Shown here: positions 1-9,888 of the stretch, piece by piece
Numbering within the stretch: position 1 is the first letter of the stretch
Layout of the letters: each line of letters starts with the position of its first letter
Assembly (NCBI RefSeq): GCF_021602025.1
Contig: NZ_BQHW01000026.1
Span: forward strand, 27,218-91,217
DNA length: 64,000 nt
Source of the DNA: Pseudomonas ceruminis
Lineage (GTDB): Bacteria; Pseudomonadota; Gammaproteobacteria; Pseudomonadales; Pseudomonadaceae
Reading direction: 5' to 3'
Notes under the pieces: model-generated
The model's database searches: none
Told to the model about the DNA's origin: nothing
Seen by the model: only the letters and a program-made list of their open reading frames with translations
Program-made: the position numbers and the translations under genes

Positions 1-190
1 AGTCGACGCATTTCCTGTGGGACTGGGGTTCACCCGCAATCCTTTGCTCAGCCCAAACCCTTCTATTAATAATCTCCTCTTATAGCCAAAACCAATCGTC
101 AGCATGAGGTTTGCCAATGAGCCTTTTTGACGACCAGCGGTTAGGATTCTCTCCGTCAACTGATTTCAACCCCATGAAGGAGCGTCTCTC

Positions 191-754
191 ATGCCTATCA
201 TCAACAGCCAGGTCAAACCGTTCAACGCCACCGCCTTCCACAACGGCGAATTCGTTCAGGTAAGCGAAGCCGACCTGAAGGGCAAGTGGTCTGTCGTGTT
301 CTTCTACCCGGCCGACTTCACCTTCGTCTGCCCGACCGAGCTGGGTGACCTTGCTGACAACTACGCCGAGTTCCAGAAGCTGGGCGTGGAAATCTACGGT
401 GTGTCCACCGACACCCACTTCACCCACAAAGCCTGGCACGACACTTCGGAAACCATCGGCAAGATCAAGTACCCGCTGATCGGTGACCCAACCCACGTCA
501 TCTCGCGCAACTTCGACGTGCTGATCGAAGAAGCCGGCCTGGCCGATCGCGGAACCTTCGTGATCAACCCGGAAGGCCAGATCAAGATCGTCGAAATCAA
601 CGACGGTGGTGTAGGCCGTGACGCCAGCGAGCTGCTGCGCAAGGTCAAGGCTGCCCAGTACGTTGCCGCTCACCCGGGCGAAGTTTGCCCGGCCAAGTGG
701 AAAGAAGGCGAAGCGACTCTGGCTCCGTCGCTGGACCTGGTCGGCAAGATCTAA
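191..754 (+). CDS. ahpC: Alkyl hydroperoxide reductase subunit C (2-Cys peroxiredoxin)
   Basis: Cytoplasmic peroxiredoxin that reduces hydrogen peroxide and organic hydroperoxides and is re-reduced by AhpF. The 187-residue length is normal for the family. The peroxidatic cysteine is Cys47 in FVCPTE and the resolving cysteine is Cys166 in GEVCPAKW. The ATG is preceded by AAGGAG at 177-182. ahpF follows after a strong hairpin, which should let ahpC be made in excess of ahpF. OxyR control is usual for this pair, but I could not place an OxyR site in the 190 upstream bases with confidence. Confidence 0.97.
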   Translation: MPIINSQVKPFNATAFHNGEFVQVSEADLKGKWSVVFFYPADFTFVCPTELGDLADNYAEFQKLGVEIYGVSTDTHFTHKAWHDTSETIGKIKYPLIGDPTHVISRNFDVLIEEAGLADRGTFVINPEGQIKIVEINDGGVGRDASELLRKVKAAQYVAAHPGEVCPAKWKEGEATLAPSLDLVGKI

Positions 755-814
755 GACCGTGCGTCAGATGCGGGCGGTGAGCAGCCGCCACTTCTAAGCT
801 GTCACCGCCCCGCA

Positions 815-847
815 AAAACGCCCGGGCGACATCGCCTGGGCGTTTTT
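815..847 (+). terminator. Intrinsic terminator or attenuator between ahpC and ahpF
   Basis: An inverted repeat (arms around ACGCCCGGGCGA and CGCCTGGGCGT, three-base loop) is followed by TTTTTATTT. It lies 60 bases after the ahpC stop and just before the ahpF ribosome site, so it can end most ahpC transcripts while letting some read into ahpF. Confidence 0.8.
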
Positions 848-878
848 ATTTACACGTTTGAAAAAAGGAATCGCCCGT

Positions 879-2441
879 ATGTTGGACGCCACGCTTAAAT
901 CGCAACTGAAAACCTACCTGGAGCGGGTCACCCAGCCGATCGAGATCGTTGCTTCCCTCGACGACGGCGCGAAGTCCCGCGAATTGCACGACCTGCTGGT
1001 GGAAATCGCCGGCCTGTCGAACCTCATTACCCTGAGCGCGGACGGCACCGATGCCCGTCGCCCATCGTTCTCGCTCAATCGCCCCGGGGCAGACATCAGC
1101 CTGCGCTTTGCCGGCATCCCCATGGGCCACGAATTCACCTCCCTGGTATTGGCGCTGCTCCAAGTCGGCGGCCACCCATCCAAGGCCAGCGCCGAAGTGA
1201 TCGAACAGATCCAGGCCCTGGAAGGCGAGTTCACCTTCGAAACCTACTTCTCGCTGTCGTGCCAGAACTGCCCCGACGTGGTCCAGGCGCTGAACCTGAT
1301 GGCCGTGCTCAACCCCAATGTGCGCCATGTCGCCATCGATGGCGCACTGTTCCAGGATGAAGTCGAGTCGCGCAAGATCATGGCGGTCCCGAGCATCTAC
1401 CTCAATGGTGAAGTATTTGGCCAGGGCCGCATGGGCCTGGAAGAGATCCTCGGCAAGATCGACACCAACGCCGGTGCTCGCCAGGCCGAAAAAATCAATG
1501 CCAAGGACGCCTTCGACGTGCTGGTGGTCGGTGGTGGCCCCGCCGGTGCGGCCGCAGCCATTTACGCGGCGCGTAAAGGCATCCGTACCGGTGTCGCAGC
1601 CGAGCGCTTCGGCGGCCAGGTGCTCGATACCCTGGCCATCGAAAACTTTATCTCGGTGCAGGAAACCGAAGGGCCGAAACTGGCCACGGCGCTGGAAGAA
1701 CACGTCAAGCAGTACGACGTCGATATCATGAACCTGCAGCGCGGCGAAGCGTTGATCCCCGCCACCGACGGCGGCTTGCACGAAGTGCGCCTGGCTGGCG
1801 GTGCGTCGCTCAAGGCCAAGACCGTGATCCTCGCCACCGGTGCTCGCTGGCGCGAAATGAACGTGCCGGGTGAGCAGGAATACCGCGCCCGTGGCGTGGC
1901 CTACTGCCCGCACTGTGACGGCCCGCTGTTCAAAGGCAAGCGCGTGGCGGTGATCGGTGGCGGCAACTCCGGTGTTGAAGCGGCCATCGACCTGGCCGGC
2001 ATCGTCGCCCAGGTGACGTTGATCGAGTTCGACAGCCAGTTGCGTGCCGACGCGGTGTTGCAGCGCAAACTGCATAGCTTGCCGAACGTCAAGGTGATCA
2101 CCAGTGCATTGACGACCGAAGTGGTCGGCAACGGTGAGAAGGTGACCGGTCTGCGCTACAAGGACCGTACAACCGACGCGCTGCATGATTTGGCGCTGGA
2201 AGGTATCTTCGTGCAGATCGGCCTGCTGCCCAACACCGACTGGCTCAAAGGCACGGTCGAGCTGTCGCCACGTGGCGAGATCATTGTCGATGCCAAGGGG
2301 GCGACCAACATCCCCGGCGTGTTCGCCGCAGGTGACGTGACCACGGTGCCGTACAAGCAGATCGTCATCGCCGTAGGCGAGGGTGCCAAGGCATCGCTGG
2401 CGGCCTTCGACCACTTGATCCGCGCTTCTGCACCGGCGTAA
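879..2441 (+). CDS. ahpF: Alkyl hydroperoxide reductase subunit F (NADH:peroxiredoxin reductase)
   Basis: Flavoprotein disulfide reductase that passes electrons from NADH to AhpC. The 520 residues hold an N-terminal double-thioredoxin domain with SCQNC (Cys128/Cys131), a FAD motif [12 protein letters not shown] near residue 217, the second redox pair in YCPHCDGP (about Cys343/Cys346) and a nucleotide motif [12 protein letters not shown] near 363. I chose the ATG at 879 because AAGGAA at 865-870 is well spaced; an in-frame TTG at 858 has no ribosome site. It is the partner of the upstream ahpC. Confidence 0.96.
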   Translation: MLDATLKSQLKTYLERVTQPIEIVASLDDGAKSRELHDLLVEIAGLSNLITLSADGTDARRPSFSLNRPGADISLRFAGIPMGHEFTSLVLALLQVGGHPSKASAEVIEQIQALEGEFTFETYFSLSCQNCPDVVQALNLMAVLNPNVRHVAIDGALFQDEVESRKIMAVPSIYLNGEVFGQGRMGLEEILGKIDTNAGARQAEKINAKDAFDVLVVGGGPAGAAAAIYAARKGIRTGVAAERFGGQVLDTLAIENFISVQETEGPKLATALEEHVKQYDVDIMNLQRGEALIPATDGGLHEVRLAGGASLKAKTVILATGARWREMNVPGEQEYRARGVAYCPHCDGPLFKGKRVAVIGGGNSGVEAAIDLAGIVAQVTLIEFDSQLRADAVLQRKLHSLPNVKVITSALTTEVVGNGEKVTGLRYKDRTTDALHDLALEGIFVQIGLLPNTDWLKGTVELSPRGEIIVDAKGATNIPGVFAAGDVTTVPYKQIVIAVGEGAKASLAAFDHLIRASAPA

Positions 2442-2456
2442 TCCTGCTGTTGCTCC

Positions 2457-2520
2457 TTCGCGGGCAAACCCGCCCCCACAGGCACAATGCAGCGCCTGTG
2501 GGGGCGGGTTTGCCCGCGAA
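2457..2520. repeat. REP-type perfect palindrome downstream of ahpF
   Basis: Two 27-base arms (2457-2483 and 2494-2520) are exact reverse complements around a 10-base loop. The arm core, with CGCGGGCAAACCCGC followed by CCCACAGG, matches the putida-group REP element as I know it. It probably also ends ahpF transcripts. It appears to be a paired, inverted REP. Confidence 0.8.
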
Positions 2521-2590
2521 TGCGTGGGTTCAGGAAAAACCGTGCCGAGGGTGTCTATGATTACTGCAGACACCTTCAGGAATCTCACCC

Positions 2591-2779
2591 ATGACCCTGA
2601 TCAGCCGCGAACCCTGGTGGCTAGTGCCACCCAAGCCCGGGCAGAAGGAGCAGGACCTGCGCTGGGGCTACCTGGAAATCTACGCCGACGGCCGTACCGT
2701 GTTCGTCGACCAGCGCCCCAGTGACCGGGAGCTGGCAGAGCGCAAGAGCTGCCGCAACTTCCCCGACCTGGAGCACTGA
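2591..2779 (+). CDS. Small conserved-looking protein of unknown function
   Basis: A 62-residue cytoplasmic protein starting MTLISREPWWLVPPKPG, with several Trp and Pro residues and a charged C terminus. No signal peptide or known motif is visible. It ends six bases before the convergent YceH-family gene. The start follows CAGGAATCTCACCC, a fair ribosome site. Its spacing and Pseudomonas-like codon use suggest a real gene; I do not recognise a function. Confidence 0.65.
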   Translation: MTLISREPWWLVPPKPGQKEQDLRWGYLEIYADGRTVFVDQRPSDRELAERKSCRNFPDLEH

Positions 2780-2784
2780 GTGCC

Positions 2785-3432
2785 CTAGCCCTCCAGCTCG
2801 GCCAGGCGTGCTTCAAGCGCGGCAATACGTGCTTCCAGGGCTTCGATTCGCTCTTCCGACACGTTACCGCTACCCGCGCGTGCACCGCCTTCCTGCTGGC
2901 GCGCCGCCAGAATCGCCTCGATTTCAGCCGTGTCGCCCAGCGCGTGGGTATAGCGGTCTTCACGTTGCCCCGCCTGGCGCGGCAAATGCAGGGCCAGGCC
3001 GCGGGAGATCAAGCGCTCGAGCTGGTGCTGGATCTGTTCGGTGTCGTCGAATTCGTGCAGCCGGTTGCTGCGGGTCAGCAGCTCGTTGAGGGTTTGTGGC
3101 CCGCGCAGGAACAAGAGGCCCATCAGTATCAGCTGTGCCGGTACCAGCTCCAAGGCCTTGTCCACGCGTTGTTCCCAGCGGTCGGCACGGCTGCCCATCT
3201 GCAGGCGGGTCATGTCCTTGCCTTCCAGCGCACGCAGGGCCTGGCCGACCTGGCCTTGGGTCAGGTTCATGACCGGTTCGCGGCTGGTCTTCTGGTTGCA
3301 GGCCAGGAGCAGGGCGTTGAGGGTCAGCGGGTAGCTTTCAGGGCTGGTGGCCTGTTTTTCGATCAGCGAACCGAGAATGCGGATCTCGATACTGGTAAAG
3401 CGGCCTGCGTCTGCGGTTTCGTGTTCTGACAT
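2785..3432 (-). CDS. YceH family protein (DUF480)
   Basis: A 215-residue cytoplasmic protein with the YceH pattern: a conserved start region [30 protein letters not shown] (residues 19-48), then the second winged-helix-like half with [15 protein letters not shown] near residue 105. The last 22 residues form a short coiled coil built on [17 protein letters not shown]. The family contains two winged helices but no defined biochemical role. Start ATG at 3432. It is convergent with the small gene on its left. Confidence 0.9.
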   Translation of the reverse strand: MSEHETADAGRFTSIEIRILGSLIEKQATSPESYPLTLNALLLACNQKTSREPVMNLTQGQVGQALRALEGKDMTRLQMGSRADRWEQRVDKALELVPAQLILMGLLFLRGPQTLNELLTRSNRLHEFDDTEQIQHQLERLISRGLALHLPRQAGQREDRYTHALGDTAEIEAILAARQQEGGARAGSGNVSEERIEALEARIAALEARLAELEG

Positions 3433-3595
3433 GGCCCTGTCTCATTGCGAGGAAAAGGCCACTAGCGTAGGTAAAGCGCCTGGCTTAAGCAATCACTGGC
3501 CTGTTCGCTGAACAAGCCCGCTCACCGCTACCGCGTTTGGCGCAGGCGCTTCGGCGCTATCCTGGGGGCAGGGAACTACCCCGGCCCCAGCCATC

Positions 3596-4807
3596 TCAGG
3601 CGCTGCGTCGCTCCTCAGCCTGGCACGCCGCCGCCGTGAACAGCACATCGGTCGAAGAATTCAGCGCTGTCTCTGCCGAATCCTGCAGCACACCGATGAT
3701 GAAGCCTACCGCCACCACCTGCATGGCGATTTCGCTAGGGATGCCGAACAAGCTGCATGCCAGCGGAATCAACAGCAGCGAGCCGCCGGCCACACCCGAC
3801 GCGCCGCAGGCGCAGATGGCCGCAACCACACTCAGCAGCACGGCGGTCGGCAGGTCGATCGCAATGCCCAGGGTGTGCACTGCTGCCAGTGTCAACACGG
3901 TAATGGTGATCGCCGCACCGGCCATGTTGATGGTGGCGCCCAGCGGGATCGACACCGAGTAGGTGTCTTCATGCAGTCCCAGGCGCTCCGACAGCGCCAG
4001 GTTGACCGGAATGTTGGCTGCCGAACTGCGGGTGAAGAATGCCGTGATGCCGCTTTCGCGCAGGCACAGCAAGGTCAGAGGGTAGGGGTTGCGGCGAATC
4101 TTCCAGAACACGATCAACGGGTTCATCACCAACGCCACGAACAGCATGCAGCCGATCAGCACCGCCAGCAAATGCAGGTAGCCCAGCAATGCATCGAGGC
4201 CCGATTGGGCGAGGGTGGCGCTGACCAGGCCGAAAATGCCCAGCGGGGCGAAGCGGATGACCACGCGCACGATCAGGGTGACGCCATTGGACAGGTCTTC
4301 GACCACGGTTCGGGTGGTATCACCGGCATGGCGCAGGGCCACACCCAAGCCGATGGCCCAGGTCAGCACGCCAATGAAATTGGCGTTGAGGAAGGCGTTG
4401 ACCGGGTTGTCGACGGCACTGAGCAGCAGGTTCTGCATCACCTCGACAATGCCGCCTGGCGCGCTCAGCGCAGCCTGGTCAGTGGTCAGCGCCAGGTGCG
4501 ACGGGAACAGCATGCTGGCGACCACGGCGACCACTGCAGCAGCGAAGGTGCCCAGCAGATACAGCCAGAGAATCGGGCGTATATGGGTTTCCTGGCCGTG
4601 GCGATGGTTGGCGATCGAGGCCATGACCAGGATGAACACCAGTACCGGTGCCACCGCCTTGAGGGCGCTGACGAACACCTTGCCGAGAAAGCCTAGGTCG
4701 CGCGCAATGTCGGGGGCGAGCAGCGCCAGGGCGATGCCGGCAACCAGGCCGATGACGATCTGAGTCACCAGGCTGGTGCGGTTAAGGAGGCGGAGGACGG
4801 GGGACAT
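3596..4807 (-). CDS. sstT: Sodium:serine/threonine symporter SstT
   Basis: Inner-membrane Na+-driven serine/threonine importer of the DAACS family. The 403 residues form about eight to nine hydrophobic segments, with the family signatures [18 protein letters not shown] (hairpin loop with the serine-rich motif) and [13 protein letters not shown], and the C-terminal [30 protein letters not shown] spread over a re-entrant loop. I start at the ATG at 4807 ([14 protein letters not shown]), which matches family length; an upstream start would add 17 atypical residues. Confidence 0.93.
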   Translation of the reverse strand: MSPVLRLLNRTSLVTQIVIGLVAGIALALLAPDIARDLGFLGKVFVSALKAVAPVLVFILVMASIANHRHGQETHIRPILWLYLLGTFAAAVVAVVASMLFPSHLALTTDQAALSAPGGIVEVMQNLLLSAVDNPVNAFLNANFIGVLTWAIGLGVALRHAGDTTRTVVEDLSNGVTLIVRVVIRFAPLGIFGLVSATLAQSGLDALLGYLHLLAVLIGCMLFVALVMNPLIVFWKIRRNPYPLTLLCLRESGITAFFTRSSAANIPVNLALSERLGLHEDTYSVSIPLGATINMAGAAITITVLTLAAVHTLGIAIDLPTAVLLSVVAAICACGASGVAGGSLLLIPLACSLFGIPSEIAMQVVAVGFIIGVLQDSAETALNSSTDVLFTAAACQAEERRSA

Positions 4808-4911
4808 GTGCAGCACAATCTCGGTATCTTCAAAGCGCGCGACTTTACCATAGACCATTGGCTGGCAGTTCCGGCCTCTTCACTGGGTCACCTGCCAAGC
4901 GCGCGCCGCGA

Positions 4912-5805
4912 TCACCAATGAAACAACTCCCTCCTCGCGCCCTCGGTGATGGCCACGATCCCTGGGTGCTTGACCTTGCGTTCGACCGAAATGGCATAGA
5001 ACGACTCGCGCACCGCCTCGGTCTGCCCGATCAACTGCACCCCATACTGCCGGCACACCTCCTCGGCAATCACGCTCGGCGCCACAAACAGGCCGCTGCC
5101 CGACTGGCCGAACGCCTGCATCAAGGCGCTGTCGTCGAATTCGCCAATGATCCTTGGCTGTACCTGCTGCTCGCTTAGCCAGCGCAACAGGCGGCTGCGC
5201 ACTACCGTTTCCTGGCCGGGAATCAGCAGCGGAGCATCGTGCAGGCAGGCGGGGAAGTCGCCCGCATGCTGCAGCGCCAAGGCTGGGGTTGCAAAAAAGC
5301 TCAGGCCGCATTCGCCAAGCTTCTGGCTGTAACCCTTGATGTCCAGGTGGCTGGGCATCGGGCTGTCGGAGATCACCAGGTCCAGGCGTTGGATCGCCAG
5401 GTCTGCCAGCAGGCGTTCGAGCTTGTCTTCACGGCAGTTGATACGCAGGACTTCGTCCAGTGCCATGGTGGGAGCAAGCAGGCGGTAGACGATCGACTTG
5501 GGCACCACATCGGCAACCCCCACACGGAACAGGATCTGCTCCTGCGGGCCGGCGCGCAGCATGGCCTCAAGCTCACCAGCGATCTGGAACATCTGCTCGG
5601 CATGCACCAGCGTCTGGCGGCCCGTTTCGGTCAGTTCCAACTGCCGGCCAACGCGCTGGAACAGCTCCAGGCCATAGGTTTGCTCGAACAGGCTGATCTG
5701 GCCGCTGATGGTCTGGGGCGTCAGGTTCAACTGCTCACTGGCGCGGGCGATGCTGCCGGTCTTGGCCACGGCCCAAAAATAGTGCAACTGGCGATAGTTG
5801 AGCAT
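4912..5805 (-). CDS. nhaR: NhaR-like LysR family transcriptional regulator
   Basis: A 297-residue LysR-type regulator. The N terminus LNYRQLHYFWAVAKTGSIARA followed by LNLTPQTISGQISLFEQ is the winged helix-turn-helix, and the effector domain carries GVADVVPK, LVISDSP, LGECGLSFF and GEFDDSALMQAFG, all close to E. coli NhaR as I recall it. NhaR activates Na+/H+ antiporter genes in response to sodium; no antiporter lies beside it here. The start at 5805 gives the usual N terminus. It is divergent from the lipoprotein gene at 5940. Confidence 0.85.
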   Translation of the reverse strand: MLNYRQLHYFWAVAKTGSIARASEQLNLTPQTISGQISLFEQTYGLELFQRVGRQLELTETGRQTLVHAEQMFQIAGELEAMLRAGPQEQILFRVGVADVVPKSIVYRLLAPTMALDEVLRINCREDKLERLLADLAIQRLDLVISDSPMPSHLDIKGYSQKLGECGLSFFATPALALQHAGDFPACLHDAPLLIPGQETVVRSRLLRWLSEQQVQPRIIGEFDDSALMQAFGQSGSGLFVAPSVIAEEVCRQYGVQLIGQTEAVRESFYAISVERKVKHPGIVAITEGARRELFHW

Positions 5806-5939
5806 CGCTGCGCTCTCGATTCGTAAAAACCGAAGTATAACCGCTGAAAATACGAATTTTCCTGATGTATGGGCCTCTTTAGAATCCCAACCCATCAGGT
5901 GCCGTGCGCGGCGCCGGGAAATCGACAAGCGAGGACGTC

Positions 5940-6179
5940 ATGCTGCAACTTAAATCCATTGGCACACCGTTGGTGCTGGCCTTGGCACTGTTGAGCCTGG
6001 TCGGCTGCGACCAGGCGGAGAAATCCGCCCAGCAGATGCTCGACCAGGCCGCCCAATCGGCCAAGCAAGCCATCGATGACACCAACAAGGCAGCGCAACA
6101 GGCGCTGAGTGACGCCATCGGCACCGAGGGGCACAAGCCCAAGGACGCCGAGGCGCAAACCAAGACCCAGGACATCTGA
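5940..6179 (+). CDS. Small alanine/glutamine-rich lipoprotein
   Basis: A 79-residue exported lipoprotein: hydrophobic signal LVLALALLSLVGC with lipobox LVGC (Cys23), then a helical tail rich in Ala, Gln and Lys. GAGG at 5931-5934 supports this ATG. It ends 25 bases before the TerC-family gene and is probably co-transcribed with it. The function is unknown; the heptad-like tail suggests a small coiled-coil envelope lipoprotein. Confidence 0.75.
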   Translation: MLQLKSIGTPLVLALALLSLVGCDQAEKSAQQMLDQAAQSAKQAIDDTNKAAQQALSDAIGTEGHKPKDAEAQTKTQDI

Positions 6180-6204
6180 CCCAGAACCGCTGCAGGACTG
6201 AAAA

Positions 6205-6957
6205 ATGGAATATCTGCTGGAACTCGCCGCAAGTCCCACCGCCTGGGTAGCCCTTGCCACACTGGTGGCCATGGAAGTCGTACTGGGTATCGATAACCTG
6301 ATCTTCATCTCGATCCTGACCAACAAACTGCCGCTCGAGTATCGCTCCAAGGCGCGACGCATCGGCATCAGCATGGCCCTGGTCATGCGCCTGGCGTTGC
6401 TCAGCACAGTGGCCTGGATCGTTCAGTTGACCGACCCGGTGTTCGAAGTGTTCGGCAATGCCTTCTCCTGGAAGGATGTGATCCTGATCGCCGGTGGCCT
6501 GTTCCTGTTGTGGAAAGCGACCAAGGAAATCCACGAAAACGTCGACCCGCACGGCGCCAAGGAAGAAGCGAAGGTCTCTTCCACGGTTACCCTGGGCTTT
6601 GCGGCGGCGATCTTCCAGATCCTTTTGCTGGACATCGTCTTCTCGGTCGACAGCATCATCACCGCCGTGGGCATGACTGAGCACCTGCCGATCATGATCA
6701 TCGCCGTGATTGCGGCCGTGATTGTAATGATGGTGGCCGCCGACCCGCTGGCGAACTTCATCAACGACAACCCGACCGTCGTCATGTTGGCCCTGGGCTT
6801 CCTGATCATGATCGGCATGACCTTGATCGCCGAAGGCTTTGGTGCCCATGTGCCGAAAGGGTATGTGTACGCGGCGATGGCGTTCTCGACGGTGATTGAG
6901 ATCCTCAACATCCTGGCCCGCCGGGCGCGGCTCAAGCGCGAAGCGGCCGAAGGCTGA
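6205..6957 (+). CDS. TerC family integral membrane protein (YgdQ-like)
   Basis: A 250-residue inner-membrane protein with about seven hydrophobic segments. It shows the TerC-family acidic membrane motifs [16 protein letters not shown] (residues 23-38) and [17 protein letters not shown] (near 147-163), which place paired Asp/Glu residues within the membrane and are thought to handle metal ions. It ends with the basic tail [12 protein letters not shown]. Its closest E. coli relative by my recall is YgdQ. The substrate is unknown. Confidence 0.88.
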   Translation: MEYLLELAASPTAWVALATLVAMEVVLGIDNLIFISILTNKLPLEYRSKARRIGISMALVMRLALLSTVAWIVQLTDPVFEVFGNAFSWKDVILIAGGLFLLWKATKEIHENVDPHGAKEEAKVSSTVTLGFAAAIFQILLLDIVFSVDSIITAVGMTEHLPIMIIAVIAAVIVMMVAADPLANFINDNPTVVMLALGFLIMIGMTLIAEGFGAHVPKGYVYAAMAFSTVIEILNILARRARLKREAAEG

Positions 6958-6981
6958 CAGGGCGGGGCGCTTTGCGCCTCG

Positions 6982-7064
6982 TTTGCAGGCAAGCCTGCTC
7001 CCTCGCGGGCCACCACTGTTGCTCAAGGCAGTGGCGGCCCGTGGGGAGCGGGCTTGTCCCGCGA
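6982..7064. repeat. Imperfect REP pair
   Basis: Two inverted REP-like arms, one around GCAGGCAAGCCTGCTCCCTCGCGGGCC and its imperfect mate GGCCCGTGGGGAGCGGGC with TTGTCCCGCGAA, separated by about 25 bases that contain a smaller hairpin (CCACTG/CAGTGG). It lies between the TerC-family gene and a convergent small membrane-protein gene and may terminate both. Confidence 0.65.
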
Positions 7065-7087
7065 AAGTGCCGCAGAACTATCAGCTG

Positions 7088-7267
7088 TCAGTGCGCTTGT
7101 GCGTGCCGCCGTGTACGGTTGGTCGGCTGGGCCCTGGCCTCAGCCTGCGGTGGCTGGTGGTGATGCTGTGAATGACGCCGTACGATCCGCAGAACGCCCC
7201 ATAACATGGCGGCTGCAACGCTAAGCCACATCCCTACCAGCATGAGAATTGCCATTGTCAGGCTCAT
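7088..7267 (-). CDS. Small single-pass membrane protein
   Basis: A 59-residue protein: one membrane helix at about residues 4-27 (MAILMLVGMWLSVAAAMLW), then a basic His/Pro/Arg-rich tail. AAGGAGG stands at the right distance before the ATG at 7267. The positive tail suggests a C-in orientation. I know no function for it. Confidence 0.6.
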   Translation of the reverse strand: MSLTMAILMLVGMWLSVAAAMLWGVLRIVRRHSQHHHQPPQAEARAQPTNRTRRHAQAH

Positions 7268-7479
7268 GTGTGCCTCCTTCTCTCGGGCTAGCCCACGGCT
7301 TGCCCTCCAGACACTGCTTTAGTCTAGCTGCAGGCCTGTGACGTTCCATTGATCGATGGTCGACTGCTTGGGTCGTTTCGTTCCAAGCCTGCGTCGGGCT
7401 ATACCCGCGCTGCGTGGCGTCCTATGATCTGCGCCAGAGCCGGGCGCTGACAGCCTGGCGTCGGAACAAGCGAGTGTCC

Positions 7480-8166
7480 ATGGAGCGAAATTCCCTGAAA
7501 GCGTGGGCCGCCAGCCCGCGTCGGTTGCTGGTGGCCTGCCTGTTGGCTGTAAGTGTGGCCGGTTGTGCCGGGGCACCACCCGCCACGCTCAAGGGCCTGC
7601 CACAACGGGTCGAGATCAGCAGCGTGCCGTTCTACCGGGGCAACGCCAACCACAGCGGTGCAATGGCCTTGGCGGCCTTGCTGTCGCAGCAGGGGGCGCC
7701 GATCACGCCGGGCTTGCTGGATAAGCCATTGGGCCTGCCCCAGGGCACCGCATCGCTGGGTGACAGCATCCCGCGGGTGGCACGGGAGTACGGCATGGTC
7801 GTCTACCCGCTGGAAAAACACCTGGATGCCTTGCTGACTCAGGTGGCGGCGGGTAACCCGGTGCTGTTGCGCTATCAGGAAGGGTCGGCGTGGTGGAGCG
7901 AGCCGCGTTATGCGGTGTTGATCGGTTACGACCGGTACAAGCAGCGGGTGTTGCTGCGTTCAGGCATGCACCGGCGGCAACTGATGGCCTTTGATGATTT
8001 TGCCGCAGGGTGGGCGAAGGAAGGGCATTGGGCAGTGCTGGTGCAGCCCCCGCGGCAACTGCCGGCCCAGGTGGACCGACAGCGCTGGCTGCAGGCTGCC
8101 GACGAACTGGCCCGGGCAGGCCAGGAAGTCGCGGCGAAACAGGCGGTGAGCAGCCTCGGCAAGTAG
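7480..8166 (+). CDS. PA2778-type C39-like lipoprotein, apparently lacking the catalytic residues
   Basis: A 228-residue lipoprotein: signal peptide with lipobox VAGC (about residue 29), then a C39-like papain-fold domain and one degenerate TPR-like helix pair at the end. Family members of the PA2778 type normally read YQCGPAAL at the nucleophile and WHYAVVIGYD at the histidine. Here the equivalent stretches read NHSGAMAL and EPRYAVLIGYD, so both Cys and His are replaced. The fold markers VPF, PVLLRYQ and VLLRSG remain. It is therefore probably a non-catalytic family member. The start at 7480 gives a compact signal peptide. Confidence 0.72.
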   Translation: MERNSLKAWAASPRRLLVACLLAVSVAGCAGAPPATLKGLPQRVEISSVPFYRGNANHSGAMALAALLSQQGAPITPGLLDKPLGLPQGTASLGDSIPRVAREYGMVVYPLEKHLDALLTQVAAGNPVLLRYQEGSAWWSEPRYAVLIGYDRYKQRVLLRSGMHRRQLMAFDDFAAGWAKEGHWAVLVQPPRQLPAQVDRQRWLQAADELARAGQEVAAKQAVSSLGK

Positions 8167-8209
8167 CGTTGCGCCACCGGCCCGCCGCGGCGAGCCGGGG
8201 CTGCCTGCC

Positions 8210-9493
8210 TCAGAAGCCCAGGCGATCGCGCAGGCTGTAGTACCACGCACCGATGGCGCTGAACGGTACACGCAGCATCTGGCCGCCAGGGAACGGGTAG
8301 TGCGGCAGGCCGGCGAAGGCGTCGAAACGCTCGGCCTGGCCACGCAGCGCCTCGGCCAGCACCTTGCCCGCCAGGTGGGTGTAGGTCACGCCGTGGCCCG
8401 AGCAACCCTGCGAGTAATAGATGTTATCGCCGATACGGCCGACCTGGGGCAGGCGCGACAGGGTCAGCAGGAAGTTGCCGGTCCAGGCGTAGTCGATCTT
8501 GACGTTCTTCAGTTGCGGGAAGGCCTTGAGCATCTTCGGGCGGATGATCGCTTCGATGTTGGCCGGGTCGCGTGCACCGTAGACCACGCCACCGCCGAAG
8601 ATCAGGCGCTTGTCGCTGGTCAGGCGGTAGTAGTCGAGCAGGTAGTTGCAGTCCTCGACGCAATAGTCTTGCGGCAGCAGGGTACGGGCCAGTTCCTCGC
8701 CCAGCGGCTCGGTAGTGATCACCTGAGTGCCGCAAGGCATCGACTTGGCAGCCAGTTCTGGCACCAGGTTGCCCAGGTAGGCGTTACCCGCAACGATGAT
8801 GAACTTGGCGCGTACCTTGCCCTGTGGGGTGTGAACCACCGGGTTGGCACCGCGCTCGATGCGCACGGCCGGGGTTTGCTCATAGATGATGCCGCCCAGC
8901 GACTCGACCGCGGCCGCTTCGCCCAAGGCCAGGTTCAGCGGGTGGATGTGGCCGCCGCTCATGTCCAGCATGCCGCCGATGTAGCTGTCGCAGGCCACGA
9001 CTTCACGGATACGCTTCTGGTCCATCAGCTCCAGCTGGGTGTGGCCGAAACGCTCCCACAGGCGCTTTTGCGATTCCAGGTGGCCCATCTGCTTGGAGGT
9101 CAGCGCAGCGAACACGCCACCGTCCTTCAGGTCGCACTGGATGTTGTACTTGGCGACGCGCTCGCGGATGATGCGGCCGCCTTCGAAGGCCATGTGGCCC
9201 AGCAGTTGCGCTTGCTGGGGGCCGACGGTGCGCTCGATGACATCGATGTCACGGCTATAACTGTTGACGATCTGGCCGCCGTTGCGGCCCGACGCGCCGA
9301 AGCCGACCTTGGCCGCTTCGACGATGCTGACCTTGAAGCCGTTCTCCAGCAGGAACAGTGCGCTGGACAGGCCTGTATAGCCGGCGCCGATGATGCACAC
9401 ATCGGTCTCCACCTCACCCTGCAGCGCCGGACGTGGCGGCACCGGGTTGGCCGAGGCGGCGTAGTAGGACTGGGGGTAGGGGGTATTGGCCAT
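8210..9493 (-). CDS. puuB: FAD-dependent oxidoreductase, gamma-glutamylputrescine oxidase-like
   Basis: A 427-residue flavoprotein of the DadA/PuuB (DAO) family. The N-terminal FAD motif VCIIGAGYTGLSSALFLLENG lies near residues 32-52, followed by GFGASGRNGGQIV, and the C terminus has the flavin-contacting YYSQGCSGHGVTYTHLAGKVLAEAL. Related Pseudomonas enzymes oxidise gamma-glutamylputrescine or similar amines. No other polyamine gene lies next to it, so the substrate is an inference from family likeness. Confidence 0.82.
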   Translation of the reverse strand: MANTPYPQSYYAASANPVPPRPALQGEVETDVCIIGAGYTGLSSALFLLENGFKVSIVEAAKVGFGASGRNGGQIVNSYSRDIDVIERTVGPQQAQLLGHMAFEGGRIIRERVAKYNIQCDLKDGGVFAALTSKQMGHLESQKRLWERFGHTQLELMDQKRIREVVACDSYIGGMLDMSGGHIHPLNLALGEAAAVESLGGIIYEQTPAVRIERGANPVVHTPQGKVRAKFIIVAGNAYLGNLVPELAAKSMPCGTQVITTEPLGEELARTLLPQDYCVEDCNYLLDYYRLTSDKRLIFGGGVVYGARDPANIEAIIRPKMLKAFPQLKNVKIDYAWTGNFLLTLSRLPQVGRIGDNIYYSQGCSGHGVTYTHLAGKVLAEALRGQAERFDAFAGLPHYPFPGGQMLRVPFSAIGAWYYSLRDRLGF

Positions 9494-9652
9494 GCTCGAG
9501 AAACCTCGTGTTTTATATTTTTAACGAATGTAGCGATGCTATCAATAATAATAAACACCCGCTAGTCGTCCGGTGAAAATCCTTTACCCCCTACGACGAA
9601 CCGCTTCTCTATAAAGAGTTTAAGATTCAGTGGGTTAGCGCGAAAAAAAGTG

Positions 9653-9680
9653 TTGACAGGTGTTTGGGAATGCGTAGAAT
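9653..9680 (+). promoter_or_regulatory. Sigma70 promoter of the first tRNA-Val gene
   Basis: A consensus -35 TTGACA at 9653-9658 and a -10 TAGAAT at 9675-9680 are separated by 16 bases. The GC-rich GCGCACC after the -10 is typical of a stringently controlled discriminator. The tRNA starts 15 bases after the -10. Confidence 0.85.
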
Positions 9681-9694
9681 GCGCACCACACGAC

Positions 9695-9771
9695 AGGCAC
9701 ATAGCTCAGTTGGTTAGAGCACCACCTTGACATGGTGGGGGTCGTTGGTTCGAGTCCAATTGTGCCTACCA
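9695..9771 (+). tRNA. tRNA-Val (anticodon GAC), copy 1
   Basis: A 77-base tRNA with encoded CCA. The acceptor stem AGGCACA pairs with TGTGCCT, the D arm has AGCTCAGTTGGTTAGAGC, the anticodon stem-loop is CCACC-TTGACAT-GGTGG with GAC at 9729-9731, and the T arm has GGTTCGAGTCC. It reads valine codons GUC and GUU. It is identical to the copy 237 bases downstream. Confidence 0.97.
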
Positions 9772-9779
9772 AATCCCAG

Positions 9780-9808
9780 AAAGGGCGATCCGCAAGGATC
9801 GCCCTTTC
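9780..9808 (+). terminator. Terminator of tRNA-Val copy 1
   Basis: Hairpin AAAGGGCGATCC-gcaa-GGATCGCCCTTT followed by CTG. It lies nine bases after the tRNA. Confidence 0.8.
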
Positions 9809-9888
9809 TGCATTCCGGGGTGAGGTAACTGCATTTCCCAGGTGGCCGACAGGCTTCTGAAAGTTTTTGATTTTTTTGAAAAAAACGC

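Noticed and set aside
1-190. Possible OxyR site upstream of ahpC
   Set aside because: Some ATAA/TATAG elements around 60-95 are suggestive, but spacing and symmetry do not match the four-part OxyR site well enough.
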